A DNA stretch of 49,343 nucleotides. It comes from SAR202 cluster bacterium (GTDB lineage Bacteria > Chloroflexota > Dehalococcoidia > Lucifugimonadales > Lucifugimonadaceae). The stretch lies in contig VGZT01000015.1 of assembly GCA_016872495.1 (NCBI GenBank), positions 1 through 49,343 on the forward strand, in the 5' to 3' direction. The stretch's first letter is position 1. Each line of letters starts with the position of its first letter. The position numbers and the translations under genes were made by a program. Below are positions 32,803 to 47,219 of this stretch, in pieces. Under the pieces are notes generated by a model. That model did no database searches. It was not told the DNA's origin and saw nothing but the letters and a program-made list of their open reading frames with translations.

Positions 32803-35800
32803 TTACTCCTCGTCGTCGGCCGTGTCCTCGTCATCGTTATCGTCACCGAAGTTCAACATCCCGGCATCCCCGGATGTTGACTTGATGAGCGACTCCGCGG
32901 CCAGGCTCGCTTCCTCATCACCATCGTCGCGACGATTGCCCCTCAAGGCAGCGGCGGCGGCGGCCAGGCCGTCGTCCCCCCGTCCACCTTCGCCCGCGAG
33001 GGCGGCGGCGCCGGCGGCGGCACGCATGCCGAGATCGGCCTCGGTCGCGCCGAGCACCTTGAGGGCCTCCTCAAACGTGGGCGGCGCCTCGGTGGTGCCC
33101 GTAAGCACGCCGGAGACGCGTGGGCCGAGCTGATCGATCCCCAGCTTCTTCTTGCCTTCTTCGGAGCGATCGATACGGGCCGGGATCAAGCGGCCGATGA
33201 TCACGTTTTCCTTGAGGCCAAGCAGCCGGTCGACTGCGCCGTTGACCGCCGCCTCCGTCAGAACTCGCGCGGTCTCCTGGAAGGATGCCGCAGCGAGGAA
33301 GCTGTCGGTGTTAAGCGACGCACGGGTTACGCCGAGTAGCACCGGGCTAGCGGTTGCCGGGTTGCCGCCTTCGGCAAGGATCGCGGCGTTGCGCTGCTCG
33401 TATTCCACGCGTTCGATGAGCTCGCCTGGTAGCAGGTCGGTGTCGCCCGGGTTGTCGACCCTGACCTTCCGAAGCATTTGCCGGATGATCACCTCGATGT
33501 GCTTGTCGTGGATCCGCACGCCCTGCGATCGGTAAACGGCCTGCACTTCACCGATCAGGTAACCCTGTACCGCCTCGTGCCCCTCGATCCTCAGGATGTC
33601 CTGGGGCGATTTCGGGCCGGATGTCAGGGCCGTGCCTGCCGTGACGCGATCGCCGCTTCGCACCGCAATGTGGGCCGCCGCTGAGATCGGGTAGACCCGC
33701 TCTTCGCGCTCTTCATACGTCACCTGGATCGACGTCTTCGTGAGCTTCACGGTGCCGGCAACCGGTGCGGCTATCTCGTCGGGAATTGCCGGCGACATCG
33801 CCGCCTTCCTGGCAGCCGATACCTTCTTGGCGGCAAGGATCGGGGTCCCGACGTCAACCCAATCGTCGGTCTTGACGAGCGGTTTGTGGGTTTTCGGGAT
33901 CTCGATCGTCTCACTGAACTCTTCGACGTCGGAGACCTTGACTTCACGCCCTTCGGGTGTATCGACAACTTCGATCTCGCCGTCGATTTCGGTCAGCACG
34001 GCCATGCCACGCGGGTTTCGAGCTTCGAAGAGCTCCTCAACACGGGGCAGACCGCTGGTGATGTCCTGTCCGGCGACACCGCCGGTGTGGAACGTACGCA
34101 TCGTCAGCTGCGTTCCAGGCTCTCCGATCGACTGTGCCGCGATGATCCCGGCCGCTTCGCCCTGCAGGGCGAGCTCGCCGGTGGCCAGCGACGTCCCGTA
34201 ACACTTCTGGCACAGGCCGCGCGCGGCCTCGCAGGTCAGCGGGGACCGCACGTAAAGCTCGGTCACGCCCGCCTCGACGATCGCCTTGGCGATGACTCGG
34301 GTGATCTGCGTATCGGTGTCGCACAGGACCTCGCCGGTCTTGGGGTCGACGACCGGCTGCGCCACGTAACGGCTGAAGATCCGGTCTTCCAGCGAGGATT
34401 CGACTGTGGTGTCCTGGGGCTCGCGTGCCCACACGCCATTGCTCGTCCCACAGTCGTGGAACAGGACGATGACGTCCTGTGCAACGTCAGCCAGGCGGCG
34501 CGTCAGGTAGCCCGAGTCGGCCGTCCTGAGCGCGGTGTCCGCCAGACCCTTGCGGCCGCCGTGCGTCGAGATGAAGTACTCGAGGACGGACAAGCCTTCG
34601 CGGAAGCTCGAACGAATCGGCAGCTCGATGATCCGGCCCTTGGGATCGGACATGAGTCCGCGCATCCCTGCCATCTGCTTGATCTGGGCGAGGTTACCCT
34701 TGGCTCCGGAGTCGTGCATCCAGTAGATGCCGCCGTAGTTCGGCAGCATGTCGCGCACGGCCTGCGTCATGCGGTCGTTTACCGACGTCCACGCATCCAC
34801 GGCGGCCCGGTAGCGCTCGTCGTCTGTGATCATGCCTTCCAGGTACTGATCTTCCAGTTTCTTGACCGTGGAATCGGCTTCCTTCAGGAGCTGCTGTTTC
34901 TGGGCGGGCACGACGATGTCATTGATTGCGATCGTGGTGCCTGAGCGTGTCGCGTACTTGAAGCCCAGGTCCTTGATCTGGTCCAGGAACAAAGCCGTGC
35001 GCTCGCTGCCCAGGCGGTTGTAGCACTCGCCGACCAGCGCCTCGAGGCTGTCCCTTGGAACCACAGTGTTCACGAGTCCAAGCTCGTCCGGCACGGCCTC
35101 GTTGAAGATTATCCGGCCAACCGAAGTCGTGATCCACGCACCGCCGCGCGCCGTGTCGCGCACCTTGATCTCGCTGCGGAGACCGACGTGGCCGTATTCG
35201 AACGCCAGGCGAGCGTCGTCGAAGTCCGAGTACTTCTTCTGTGACTTCGCTTCAACCGGCTCGACGGTCGTGAGGTAGTACACGCCCAGGACCATGTCGA
35301 GGGTAGGAGACACGATCGGGTCTCCCGACGCGGGCGAAAGCATGTTGTAGGTGCTGAGCATCAATCGCTGGGCTTCCAGCACCGCCTCGCGTGACAGCGG
35401 TACGTGGACGGCCATCTGGTCGCCGTCGAAGTCCGCGTTGAAAGCCGTGCAGACGAGCGGGTGGATCTGGATCGCGTTGCCTTCGACCAGCACGGGCTGG
35501 AATGCCTGGATTCCGAGCCGGTGAAGCGTCGGTGCGCGGTTCAGGAGGACCGGCCGGTTCTTGATCACCTCTTCCAGGATGTCCCAGACCTCGGGCCGCG
35601 CGCGCTCGGCCATCCGCTTGGCGCTCTTGATGTTGTGGGCATAGCCCTTCACGACGAGCGCGTTCATTACGAATGGCTTGAAAAGTTCCAGGGCCATTTT
35701 CTTCGGCAGGCCGCACTCGTGGAGCCGAAGCTGCGGTCCGACGATGATCACCGAACGCCCGGAGTAGTCGACGCGCTTACCGAGCAGGTTCTGGCGGAAG

Positions 35801-37053
35801 CGTCCCTGCTTGCCTCGAAGGAGATCCGTCAGCGACTTCAGCTTGTGGTTGTGGCTGCCGGATATGGCGCGGCCACGGCGCCCGTTGTCGATCAGGGCGT
35901 CCACTGCTTCCTGCAGCATGCGCTTCTCGTTCCGAATGATGATGTCCGGCGCCTGCAGGTCGATCAGCCTCTTGAGGCGGTTGTTGCGATTGACGACGCG
36001 GCGGTACAGGTCATTCAGGTCGCTGGTCGCGAATCGGCCGCCGTCGAGCTGGACCATCGGCCTCAGCTCTGGCGGCAGCACCGGGAGGACGGTCAGGACC
36101 ATCCACTCCGGCTTGTTGCCGCCCTTAACGAACGCCTCGATCACCCGCAGCCGCTTGATGGCCTTCTTGCGGCGCTGGCCAGAGGTCGTCCGTACTTCGA
36201 CCTGGAGATCGGCGCGCAACTTGGAGAGATCGGTCTTCTTCAGGATCTCGAGCACGGCTTCGGCGCCCATGCCCGCGCGGAATACTTCGCCGAAGCGGTC
36301 CCGCAGTTCCCGGTAGCGCGACTCGGTGAGCAGGTCCAGGGGGCGGATGCCCTCCAACTCCTCGATCTTCGAAGTGATGTCCGACTCGACCTGCTGCTTC
36401 TCGGTTTCGTAACGTGACCTGATCGCGCCCAGCTCGTCGGCGATAGGCGCATCGGCGGCGGCGGCGGAACCGTCCCCGTCTTCGGTCGGCGCCGGCTCGA
36501 CAGGCTCCGGGATGCCCTTCGCCTTGCGCAGCTCGGAAACTTCGTTCTTCTGGCCTTCTTCCAGGCGCACTACTTCGCTGTCGAGAAACTCCTGGAGGCT
36601 GCTCAGCGCGCGCTGTCGCGCGTCGTCGTCGACCGACATGACCACGTACTGAGCGAAGTACAGGACCCGCTCGAGGTTGCGTGGCGAGAGGTCCAGGAGC
36701 AGGCCGAGGCGCGACGGCGTGCCTTTGGAGAACCAGATATGGGCGACCGGCGCGGCCAGCCGGATGTGCCCCATGCGCTCTCGACGTACCTTGGCGCGGG
36801 CGATCTCTACCCCGCAGCGGTCGCAGACCACGCCCTTGTAACGGATCTTCTTGTACTTCCCGCAGTAGCACTCCCAGTCCTTGGTGGGACCGAAGATGCG
36901 CTCGCAGAAGAGCCCGTCCTTCTCTGGCCTGAGGGTCCGGTAGTTGATGGTCTCCGGCTTGGTGACCTCTCCGTACGACCATGCCCGAATCTGCTCGGGC
37001 GATGCCAGCGAAATCCGGATGGCGTTGAATTCGGTCCCTGGCTCAGTCGTCAT
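32803..37053 (-). CDS. rpoC: RNA polymerase beta' subunit
   Basis: 1416 aa. The catalytic partner of RpoB. The N-terminal zinc site is [20 protein letters not shown]. The active-site Mg loop is [16 protein letters not shown], and [23 protein letters not shown] lies just upstream of it. The trigger-loop region ([28 protein letters not shown]) follows. The second zinc site includes [13 protein letters not shown]. No split or intein is seen. The C-terminal tail ([13 protein letters not shown]) is acidic. It follows rpoB by 133 bp and begins ATG 37053 with GAGGAAG. Confidence 0.97.
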   Translation of the reverse strand: MTTEPGTEFNAIRISLASPEQIRAWSYGEVTKPETINYRTLRPEKDGLFCERIFGPTKDWECYCGKYKKIRYKGVVCDRCGVEIARAKVRRERMGHIRLAAPVAHIWFSKGTPSRLGLLLDLSPRNLERVLYFAQYVVMSVDDDARQRALSSLQEFLDSEVVRLEEGQKNEVSELRKAKGIPEPVEPAPTEDGDGSAAAADAPIADELGAIRSRYETEKQQVESDITSKIEELEGIRPLDLLTESRYRELRDRFGEVFRAGMGAEAVLEILKKTDLSKLRADLQVEVRTTSGQRRKKAIKRLRVIEAFVKGGNKPEWMVLTVLPVLPPELRPMVQLDGGRFATSDLNDLYRRVVNRNNRLKRLIDLQAPDIIIRNEKRMLQEAVDALIDNGRRGRAISGSHNHKLKSLTDLLRGKQGRFRQNLLGKRVDYSGRSVIIVGPQLRLHECGLPKKMALELFKPFVMNALVVKGYAHNIKSAKRMAERARPEVWDILEEVIKNRPVLLNRAPTLHRLGIQAFQPVLVEGNAIQIHPLVCTAFNADFDGDQMAVHVPLSREAVLEAQRLMLSTYNMLSPASGDPIVSPTLDMVLGVYYLTTVEPVEAKSQKKYSDFDDARLAFEYGHVGLRSEIKVRDTARGGAWITTSVGRIIFNEAVPDELGLVNTVVPRDSLEALVGECYNRLGSERTALFLDQIKDLGFKYATRSGTTIAINDIVVPAQKQQLLKEADSTVKKLEDQYLEGMITDDERYRAAVDAWTSVNDRMTQAVRDMLPNYGGIYWMHDSGAKGNLAQIKQMAGMRGLMSDPKGRIIELPIRSSFREGLSVLEYFISTHGGRKGLADTALRTADSGYLTRRLADVAQDVIVLFHDCGTSNGVWAREPQDTTVESSLEDRIFSRYVAQPVVDPKTGEVLCDTDTQITRVIAKAIVEAGVTELYVRSPLTCEAARGLCQKCYGTSLATGELALQGEAAGIIAAQSIGEPGTQLTMRTFHTGGVAGQDITSGLPRVEELFEARNPRGMAVLTEIDGEIEVVDTPEGREVKVSDVEEFSETIEIPKTHKPLVKTDDWVDVGTPILAAKKVSAARKAAMSPAIPDEIAAPVAGTVKLTKTSIQVTYEEREERVYPISAAAHIAVRSGDRVTAGTALTSGPKSPQDILRIEGHEAVQGYLIGEVQAVYRSQGVRIHDKHIEVIIRQMLRKVRVDNPGDTDLLPGELIERVEYEQRNAAILAEGGNPATASPVLLGVTRASLNTDSFLAAASFQETARVLTEAAVNGAVDRLLGLKENVIIGRLIPARIDRSEEGKKKLGIDQLGPRVSGVLTGTTEAPPTFEEALKVLGATEADLGMRAAAGAAALAGEGGRGDDGLAAAAAALRGNRRDDGDEEASLAAESLIKSTSGDAGMLNFGDDNDDEDTADDEE

Positions 37054-37186
37054 TTGAACTTCCTCTTTGGGGGGAGGGGTCCCTCCCGAATCCGGCTCTC
37101 GTTCCGCTGCTTGGAGAAGATTGCCGGCCCTGACCGTCGTTACCTACGAAGCTGACGAGCGCACTGCGCGCGCCCGCCAGTGACGT

Positions 37187-41137
<3,951 letters not shown>

Positions 41138-41303
41138 GCAAACAACTCCAAATCCTGGAACGGGATGGTTGGTTGTGCGGCTTACGCGCGAAAGCCGCGA
41201 CGGCGCTTACGCTTGACTAAAAGGCGCGCGACGACGCAACAAGTTTCAAGGGGCGTGGCGAAGCTGCTTCCCAGCGGTGGAAGTCATAAGGTGACAAACG
41301 GTG

Positions 41304-41332
41304 ATCCTACTGAAGCAGGCCTGTTCTGTCAA
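41304..41332 (-). promoter_or_regulatory. rpoB promoter
   Basis: Minus strand: perfect TTGACA (41327-41332), 17-bp spacer, TAGGAT (41304-41309). The leader is about 160 nt. The gap 41138-41509 otherwise contains only the divergent gatC start region, where CATAAT (41498-41503) ends 6 nt before the gatC ATG. Confidence 0.65.
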
Positions 41333-41509
41333 TCCCCCTGTGAATATTCCCCATGCGGCAAATGTCCCGGCATGGTGTCGGACCGGAGTCCACGCGGGTA
41401 TCCAGATTTGCGCGCCCGCCGCGGCGTCCCGGGGTGTTTCCCATGAACCGGCGTAATCGGACTTGCAGGCCCGGAATCCAATGGGTGCCCGATTCGCCAT
41501 AATAGGGTC

Positions 41510-41797
41510 ATGCTTACCTCTGATGATGTGCGCCGGGTTGCCCGCCTCACCCGGATAGCGCTTTCCGATACCGAGCTGACCGTACTCCAGGACCAGTTGT
41601 CCAAAGTGCTTGGTCACTTCCAGTCGCTGCAAATGATCGACACGGAGGGAACCGAGCCGACCGGGCACGCGTCCGAAGGCAGGACCGTCATGAGAGACGA
41701 CCTTTCCGCACCATCGCTTGCACGGTCCGACGTGTTGAAGAACGCCCCGGAATCGGATGAGCCCATGGTGCGCGTGCGCCCGGTGCTCGGGAGTTGA
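41510..41797 (+). CDS. gatC: Asp-tRNA(Asn)/Glu-tRNA(Gln) amidotransferase subunit C
   Basis: 95 aa. The small subunit that stabilises GatA in the GatCAB complex, which converts misacylated Glu-tRNA(Gln) or Asp-tRNA(Asn). MLTSDDVRRVARLTRIALSDTEL and the LSKVLGHFQSLQMIDT block are typical, with the VMRDDLSAPSLARSDVLKNAPESD tail. The ATG is only 6 nt from a CATAAT -10, so the mRNA may have almost no leader. Coupled to gatA by a TTGA overlap. Confidence 0.95.
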   Translation: MLTSDDVRRVARLTRIALSDTELTVLQDQLSKVLGHFQSLQMIDTEGTEPTGHASEGRTVMRDDLSAPSLARSDVLKNAPESDEPMVRVRPVLGS

Positions 41798-43281
41798 GGG
41801 CAGACTCCACCTTGCCTGGCGCCGGCGATATCTTCATCACCGCGCACGCTGCCCGCGTCCTCATGGATCGCGGTGAGCTGTCGTCGACCGACCTTACAAA
41901 GCACTGCCTGTCCCGCATTTCGGCTCTGGAAGATCGTCTCCACAGTTTCCTGACGGTCCTCGAATCATCCGCATTGCAGGACGCTGCGGCCTCGGATGCC
42001 CGGCGACGCTCCGGGACTGCCCTGGGGCCGCTCGACGGTATTCCGATCGCGATCAAGGACAACATCTCGACCGCCGGGGTGCGGACGACGGCGGGATCGA
42101 AAATCCTGGACAGCTACGTTCCCCCGTTCGATGCGCACGTGGTGGAACGGCTCCGCGCATCTGGCGCGGTCATCGTTGGCAAGGCGAACCTCGACGAGTT
42201 CGCGATGGGGTCCTCCAACGAGAACTCCGCATTCGGGCCGGTCCGAAACCCGTGGGATGTCAATCGTGTACCGGGGGGTAGCAGCGGCGGCCCGGCAGCG
42301 GCGGTGTCGGCCGGAGAAGCGGTCGTCTCCCTGGGGTCGGACACGGGCGGGAGTATTCGTCAACCCGCAGCGCTCTGCGGAATCGTCGGCATGAAGCCGA
42401 CATACGGGCTGGTCAGTCGATACGGGCTGATCGCGTTTGCGAGCTCGCTGGACCAGATCGGGCCGTTCGCCCGCGACGTCACCGACTGCGCGATTTTGCT
42501 CGAGGCGATCAGCGGGCATGACCCGCGGGATTCGACCTCGCTGCAGCGCCCCCGCGAGACCTTCGTCGGATCCCTCCGAGGCGGCATCAAGGGCGTGCGC
42601 GTGGGCGTTCCGCGCGAGTACCTCGTCGATGGCATCGAGCCCGGCGTTCGGCGCGCGTTCGAGTCAGCCCTCCAGACGCTCACGAGCCTCGGCGCGGCGG
42701 TCGAAGAGTGCTCGCTCCCCCTGACCGACCAGGCACTTGCCGTGTACTACATCCTCGCCCCTTCGGAGGCTTCGGCGAACCTGGCCAGGTTCGACGGATT
42801 CAAATACGGGCACTCATCGCCAGGGGCACGTACTGCATGGGACACGATGGACCTGTCGCGCGCCGAGGGATTCGGCAGCGAGGTAAAGCGCAGGATCCTG
42901 CTGGGAGGGTATGCGCTTTCGGCCGGTTATTACGACGCCTACTACAAGAAGGCGCAGCAGGTCCGCACCTTGATCCGGCGAGAGTTCGCAGACGCGTTCG
43001 AGAGGTTCGATGCACTGGTCACGCCGACATCCCCAACCGTCGCCTTCAAGCTGGGCTCACGGACCCAGGACCCACTTTCCATGTACTTGAGCGACGTCTG
43101 CACGATCCCGGTTAACATCGCTGGATTGCCCGGGATCTCGCTTCCCGGCGGAATGTCGGATGGGCTCCCGGTGGGGCTGCAGGTGATCGGGCCGCAGTTC
43201 GGGGACGCACGTATCCTGAGAATCGCGTATTCGTATGAGCAGGCGACTGAATGGCATCTGAAGCGGCCGGAAATCAATTGA
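41794..43281 (+). CDS. gatA: Asp-tRNA(Asn)/Glu-tRNA(Gln) amidotransferase subunit A
   Basis: 495 aa. The amidase that releases ammonia from glutamine for GatB. The Ser-cis-Ser-Lys triad is visible: Lys in PIAIKDNIS, Ser in GGSSGGPAAAVSAGE and Ser in GSDTGGSIRQPA. FKPTYG-like MKPTYGLVSRYG and the C-terminal GLPVGLQVIGPQFGD are present. TTG start overlapping the gatC TGA. gatB is not in the window and must be elsewhere. Confidence 0.95.
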   Translation: MRADSTLPGAGDIFITAHAARVLMDRGELSSTDLTKHCLSRISALEDRLHSFLTVLESSALQDAAASDARRRSGTALGPLDGIPIAIKDNISTAGVRTTAGSKILDSYVPPFDAHVVERLRASGAVIVGKANLDEFAMGSSNENSAFGPVRNPWDVNRVPGGSSGGPAAAVSAGEAVVSLGSDTGGSIRQPAALCGIVGMKPTYGLVSRYGLIAFASSLDQIGPFARDVTDCAILLEAISGHDPRDSTSLQRPRETFVGSLRGGIKGVRVGVPREYLVDGIEPGVRRAFESALQTLTSLGAAVEECSLPLTDQALAVYYILAPSEASANLARFDGFKYGHSSPGARTAWDTMDLSRAEGFGSEVKRRILLGGYALSAGYYDAYYKKAQQVRTLIRREFADAFERFDALVTPTSPTVAFKLGSRTQDPLSMYLSDVCTIPVNIAGLPGISLPGGMSDGLPVGLQVIGPQFGDARILRIAYSYEQATEWHLKRPEIN

Positions 43282-43742
43282 AACTCAAACCCGTTAATCT
43301 GCTGATCAACACCTGCCTGAGATGCGCCCCGGTGCGCGCGTTCCTGCTCATCGCGACGGCCCTGGTGTTGTCGCTGGGGCTTGTGGCCTGCAGCGGCGCC
43401 GGGCCCACGCCTGCGCCGGCGACTACATTCCCGGACCTGCCGCCCGCCTGGCCCTTCGTATTCAACGGTAACGTCACGGTCGATGGCCAGCAGGTCCCGG
43501 ACGGATACAAGGTGACTGGACGCATCGGGACCTATCGGTCTGCATCCGTCACTACGTCTGGGGGGCGCTACCTGGCTCTGCCCGTGGGGCCGCTCGACGC
43601 CAAGTTCTTTGATCGCGACATCGTGTTTGAGCTCGCGTCACCAGACGGCCGGACCGTCGACGCAAAGCAGAGAATGGTCTTCCGAGCACTGCCGCAGCCC
43701 AGCGTTTACGAGCTGAATCTGACATTCCCGAAATTCAGGTAG
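43278..43742 (+). CDS. small predicted lipoprotein
   Basis: 154 aa. The TTG start at 43278 overlaps the gatA stop (TTGA). A signal (RAFLLIATALVLSLGLVAC) ends in a lipobox, so the protein is exported and lipid-anchored. The mature part has VFNGNVTVDGQQVPDGYKVTGRIGTYRSASVTTSGGRYLALPVGP. That looks like a carboxypeptidase-regulatory-like or similar beta-sandwich repeat. It has no catalytic motif and no recognised family. The close coupling to gatA looks incidental. Confidence 0.8.
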   Translation: MKLKPVNLLINTCLRCAPVRAFLLIATALVLSLGLVACSGAGPTPAPATTFPDLPPAWPFVFNGNVTVDGQQVPDGYKVTGRIGTYRSASVTTSGGRYLALPVGPLDAKFFDRDIVFELASPDGRTVDAKQRMVFRALPQPSVYELNLTFPKFR

Positions 43743-43748
43743 GCGAGC

Positions 43749-44594
43749 CTACCTCCGCGTGTTCCCAAAGCGGGGATCGCGGAAGATCAGGTCGGAAGAA
43801 AGCTCCAGGAACTCGGAAAGCACTCGCTTCTCGGCCACGATGTAGCCGCCGGAGTCAATCGTGGCCTCGCCGCCAAGCCGGTCGACGACCTCGGCCCCGC
43901 CCTCGCGTGCGATGACAAGTCCGGCAGCCACATCCCAGGCGCCGCCCCAGCTGACGTACATGTGAAGACGCCCTGCGCCAGCGTACGCAAGGCCCAGCGC
44001 GGTCGACCCCAGCCCGCGCACGCTCTGCACGGTTGGCTCGAGCCGCTGGATGACCTCGAGCATCGCCAGCGCTTTGGCGGTATCCCTGGAGAGGTCGTAT
44101 CCGACCACGGTTTCCTGGAGGGAGCCAGGGCGCTCGAGTTCGAGAGGCACGCCGTTGACAGTGACCCCGCGGCCAGCCTCGGCCGCAAAGGACTCATCGT
44201 GCAGGACATCGAAGATCACACCGGCGACCGGTCGCCGGTTCCTGGTCAACGCGATGCTGACGCAGAACATGGGGATGCGGAGTATGAAATTCCGGGTGCC
44301 GTCGAGCGGATCCACCACCCAGTCGAAGCCGGTGGTGCCTGGGGCATGACCGGTTTCCTCCCCCAGAAACCCGAAACCCGGGAACTCTAGCTTGAGCCGC
44401 TCGGCAATGGTCTTTTCGGACCGGGTGTCGATTTCGGTCACGAGATCACGCGGGCCCTTGAATCGCTGCCGTCCGTGATTGCCGTACCCGTTCTTTATGA
44501 TCAGGCCCGCTTCACGCGCCGCGGCGTCCATGACGGCAAGCAGCGACCTGCCGCTGCGCGATGCAGGCACCTTGTCCGGATGTAAAGTTGTCAA
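43749..44594 (-). CDS. inositol monophosphatase-family phosphatase
   Basis: About 281 aa. Metal-dependent sugar-phosphate phosphatase fold. Motif sequence: GEETGHAPG (Glu metal ligand), WVVDPLDGTRNFILRIP and GGAWDVAAGLVIAREGGAEV. The family also includes fructose-1,6-bisphosphatase and PAP phosphatase, so the substrate is open. The TTG at 44594 lies directly beside AAGGA, and GTG 44573 or ATG 44531 are alternatives. Convergent with the lipoprotein gene, 6 nt apart. Confidence 0.9.
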   Translation of the reverse strand: MTTLHPDKVPASRSGRSLLAVMDAAAREAGLIIKNGYGNHGRQRFKGPRDLVTEIDTRSEKTIAERLKLEFPGFGFLGEETGHAPGTTGFDWVVDPLDGTRNFILRIPMFCVSIALTRNRRPVAGVIFDVLHDESFAAEAGRGVTVNGVPLELERPGSLQETVVGYDLSRDTAKALAMLEVIQRLEPTVQSVRGLGSTALGLAYAGAGRLHMYVSWGGAWDVAAGLVIAREGGAEVVDRLGGEATIDSGGYIVAEKRVLSEFLELSSDLIFRDPRFGNTRR

Positions 44595-44649
44595 TCCTTA
44601 AGCATGTACCTCGCGTTGCGTCCACGATAATCGAGGAGACCCCCACCGG

Positions 44650-45162
44650 ATGATTCGTTCCCTTGGCGGCAAGACCCCCCAGATCCACCCTACGGCATTC
44701 GTTAGCGAGGCCGCCTACATCATCGGCGACGTCGTAATCGGAGAAGGCTGCAGCATCTGGCCGGGCGCCGTCATCCGTGGGGACTCCGCCCGCATTTCGA
44801 TCGGAGCATTTTCGAACATCCAGGACAATTCCGTCCTGCACTCGGACCACGGGGCGATCATCGGCGACTATGTGACGATCGGGCACCGCGTGATGTGCCA
44901 TGCGTCCAGGATCGGGGATCGCTCGCTCCTCGGGAACGGTTGCGTGCTCAACGAAGGCGCCGAGCTTGGCGAATATTGCCTGGTCGCAGCCGGAGCGGTA
45001 GTCATCGAGGGAATGAAGGTAGGCCCGCGGAAGATCCTCGCCGGAGTGCCCGCTCGGGAGCGCGGCGAGGTCCTGGATCGTCACCTGCAGCTGATGAAGG
45101 CCGCCAATGACTCCTACATCGCCCGCACGGGCCGCTACAAGGCGCAGGGAGACCTTGAGTAA
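44650..45162 (+). CDS. gamma-carbonic-anhydrase-like hexapeptide-repeat protein
   Basis: 170 aa. A left-handed beta-helix with repeats such as VVIGEGCSIWPGAVIRGD and IGAFSNIQDNSVLHSDHG. The three zinc His are where the family has them: one in NSVLHSDHG and two in TIGHRVMCHAS. Members include Cam and YrdA/PaaY types; some are carbonic anhydrases, others have no known activity. ATG 44650 with GAGGAG 13 nt upstream. A GATAAT (about 44628) may be its -10. Confidence 0.88.
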   Translation: MIRSLGGKTPQIHPTAFVSEAAYIIGDVVIGEGCSIWPGAVIRGDSARISIGAFSNIQDNSVLHSDHGAIIGDYVTIGHRVMCHASRIGDRSLLGNGCVLNEGAELGEYCLVAAGAVVIEGMKVGPRKILAGVPARERGEVLDRHLQLMKAANDSYIARTGRYKAQGDLE

Positions 45163-45168
45163 GCCTCC

Positions 45169-46851
45169 CTACATCTTCTCCGGCTTGCTCATTCCCATCA
45201 GGGTCAGGCATTTCGCCAGCGCGATCTGAGCGGCGTTCACCAGCTTCAGCCTCGCCTTGCTGATCGAGAGGTCTGCGGGGTCGCTGGAAAGGATCCGGCA
45301 CTCATCGCGTGCGTCGTAGAAATGGGTGAACGCCCGGGCCAGTTCCTCCGCAAACTTCGGGATGTGGTGAGGCTCCAGCCGATCTGCCGCCAGCCTGACC
45401 ACATCCGGTAGTACCAGTATCTGTCGCACGAGCCCGAGCTCGATCGGATGCTTCAGGAGCGCCGTGTCGCCATCCGACCAGTCGACCCCACGCTCCCTGG
45501 CCATGCGGAGGACAGACGCGATCCGAGCGTGTGCGTACTGAACGTAGTACACCGGGTTGTCCAACGACTGGCGCGTGGCGAGCTCCAGGTCGAACTCCAT
45601 CTGGCTGTCCGGGGACCGGCTCAGGAAGATGTAGCGGCAGGCGTCAGCGCCTACCGTTTCGACCAGCTCCCGAACGGTGATGATCTGCCCCTTCCGCTTG
45701 CTGAAGCGGACCGCCAGATTTCCTTGCTTGAAACTCACGATCTGGTTCAGGATGATCGTCAGTCGCCCAGGGTCCGCGCCGAGCGCTTCAACGACGGCCT
45801 TCATCCTGGCCACGTGACCGTGGTGATCGGCGCCCCACACGTTGATCACGCGGTCGAACTTCCGCCGCATCAGCTTGTCGTAGTGGTACGCGATGTCCGT
45901 GCCGAAATAGGTCGGCCCGCCGCCGCCACTCCTGACTACGACGTTGTCCTTGTCTTCACCCAGCTTCGTCGAGGTGAACCAGCGGGCGCCCTCGCGATCG
46001 GCAAGGAACCCGCGCTGCTCGAGCAGGGCCAGCGCCTGCTCAAACGTACCGTCCTTAAGGAGGCTCATTTCGCTGAACCAGTTGTCGTAGGTGACGCCGA
46101 GCGCTTCGAGGTCAGCCTTGATCGAGGCGAGGACCTTCTTGAGAACGACCGGAGACAGCTGCTGGGCCGCCACGTCGGGCGCCACGGCCGTCAGTCTTTC
46201 GCCAAGTTCTTCGAGAATCTCTGCGGCGAGTGAGACCGGACCTTCGCCCTGGTACGCACCTTCTGGCAGTTGAGCGTCCTTCCCTGCCGCCTGGAGGTAG
46301 CGCGCGAACACGGTGTCGATGAAGGTGCGCATCTGATTGCCGCCGTCGTTGACGTAGTACTCGCGCTGCACGTCATACCCGGCTGCACTCAGTAATGTCG
46401 CCAGCCCGCTCCCGATCACCGCGCCCCTGGCGTGGCCGACATGCAGGTCGCCGGTCGGATTCACGCTGACGAATTCGACCTGGACCTTCCTGCCCGCACC
46501 GACTGCGACATCGCCGTATCGGTCGGCCATTTCGCGTATCTCTTCGACCTGTTGAGCAAGCCATCGATTCGAGAGAACGAAGTTTATGAAGCCGGGTGGC
46601 GCCGTCGACACCGAGGCGATCGCCTCGTGGGAAGGGATCCGGGCAGCGATCCGGTCGGCGATCGCCATCGGAGGCATACGCAAGGTGCGGGCCAGTCGCA
46701 GGGCGACGCTCGAGCTGTAGTCTCCGTGTCCGGGATTCTGGGGCCGTTCGATGGTCGGACTGATGCCGCCCGCGGCCGGAAGCTGGCCAGCTGATTCAGC
46801 GCTGGCCAGGCCATTTGCGACAAGTTCGACGAGCTGGTCCGTGATTCGCAT
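45169..46851 (-). CDS. argS: arginyl-tRNA synthetase
   Basis: 560 aa. Class I synthetase. The N-terminal Arg-S domain has HGDYSSSVALRLA. The HIGH motif is HVGHARGAVIGSGLA, followed by YYVNDGGNQM and FKQGNLAVRFSKRKG (the KMSKS-like region). The anticodon domain ends with LSISKARLKLVNAAQIALAKCLTLMGMSKPEKM. ATG 46851. A TAACAT -10 (46861-46866) is 9 nt upstream, so the leader is near zero. Convergent with the carbonic-anhydrase-like gene. Confidence 0.96.
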   Translation of the reverse strand: MRITDQLVELVANGLASAESAGQLPAAGGISPTIERPQNPGHGDYSSSVALRLARTLRMPPMAIADRIAARIPSHEAIASVSTAPPGFINFVLSNRWLAQQVEEIREMADRYGDVAVGAGRKVQVEFVSVNPTGDLHVGHARGAVIGSGLATLLSAAGYDVQREYYVNDGGNQMRTFIDTVFARYLQAAGKDAQLPEGAYQGEGPVSLAAEILEELGERLTAVAPDVAAQQLSPVVLKKVLASIKADLEALGVTYDNWFSEMSLLKDGTFEQALALLEQRGFLADREGARWFTSTKLGEDKDNVVVRSGGGGPTYFGTDIAYHYDKLMRRKFDRVINVWGADHHGHVARMKAVVEALGADPGRLTIILNQIVSFKQGNLAVRFSKRKGQIITVRELVETVGADACRYIFLSRSPDSQMEFDLELATRQSLDNPVYYVQYAHARIASVLRMARERGVDWSDGDTALLKHPIELGLVRQILVLPDVVRLAADRLEPHHIPKFAEELARAFTHFYDARDECRILSSDPADLSISKARLKLVNAAQIALAKCLTLMGMSKPEKM

Positions 46852-47006
46852 GAAGGAATGATGTTAGCAGCGGCCCCACTCCTCCCGCCCACGCGAATTC
46901 GGCCGCTGTTCGGTCTTTCCATGCCGTGCGTCGGCCAGCGAGACCCGTGGACTCGTGGGTGGCATGGCATCCGCCAAACCTTTTAGAATCCCGCCGAGGT
47001 GAACGA

Positions 47007-47219
47007 TTGGCGACAAGAGCGCGCGACTTTGACGAGTTGTCCCGAATCGCCCTGGCACTGGGCTTCCGAACGAGCTCAGAGGACTATCGAATGATCGAGA
47101 ATCGCCTGGAGGCGCTCGAAGCAATCCTTGCCCAGCTCCGCGCGATCGACGTTTCCGCCTTTGAGCCGGCCTCGACATTCTCGGCGCAGCCTGGTCACGC
47201 CAGGACCCACGGTCGATGA
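47007..47219 (+). CDS. small GatC/AtzG-like protein coupled to an amidase
   Basis: 70 aa. TTG 47007 has GAGGTG at correct spacing, and TAGAAT (46984-46989) may be the -10. The sequence ARDFDELSRIALALGF, YRMIENRLEALEAILAQLRAID and FEPASTF aligns with GatC (helices and a C-terminal extended strap) and more closely with the AtzG/DUF4089 pattern. AtzG is a 68-residue GatC relative that supports the amidase AtzE. It overlaps the amidase gene by ATGA. A companion role is likely; the substrate is unknown. Confidence 0.75.
   Translation: MATRARDFDELSRIALALGFRTSSEDYRMIENRLEALEAILAQLRAIDVSAFEPASTFSAQPGHARTHGR

Noticed and set aside
33886-34944. Long plus-strand ORFs opposite rpoC and rpoB
   Set aside because: They are antisense shadows produced by high GC third-position bias over strongly conserved polymerase genes.
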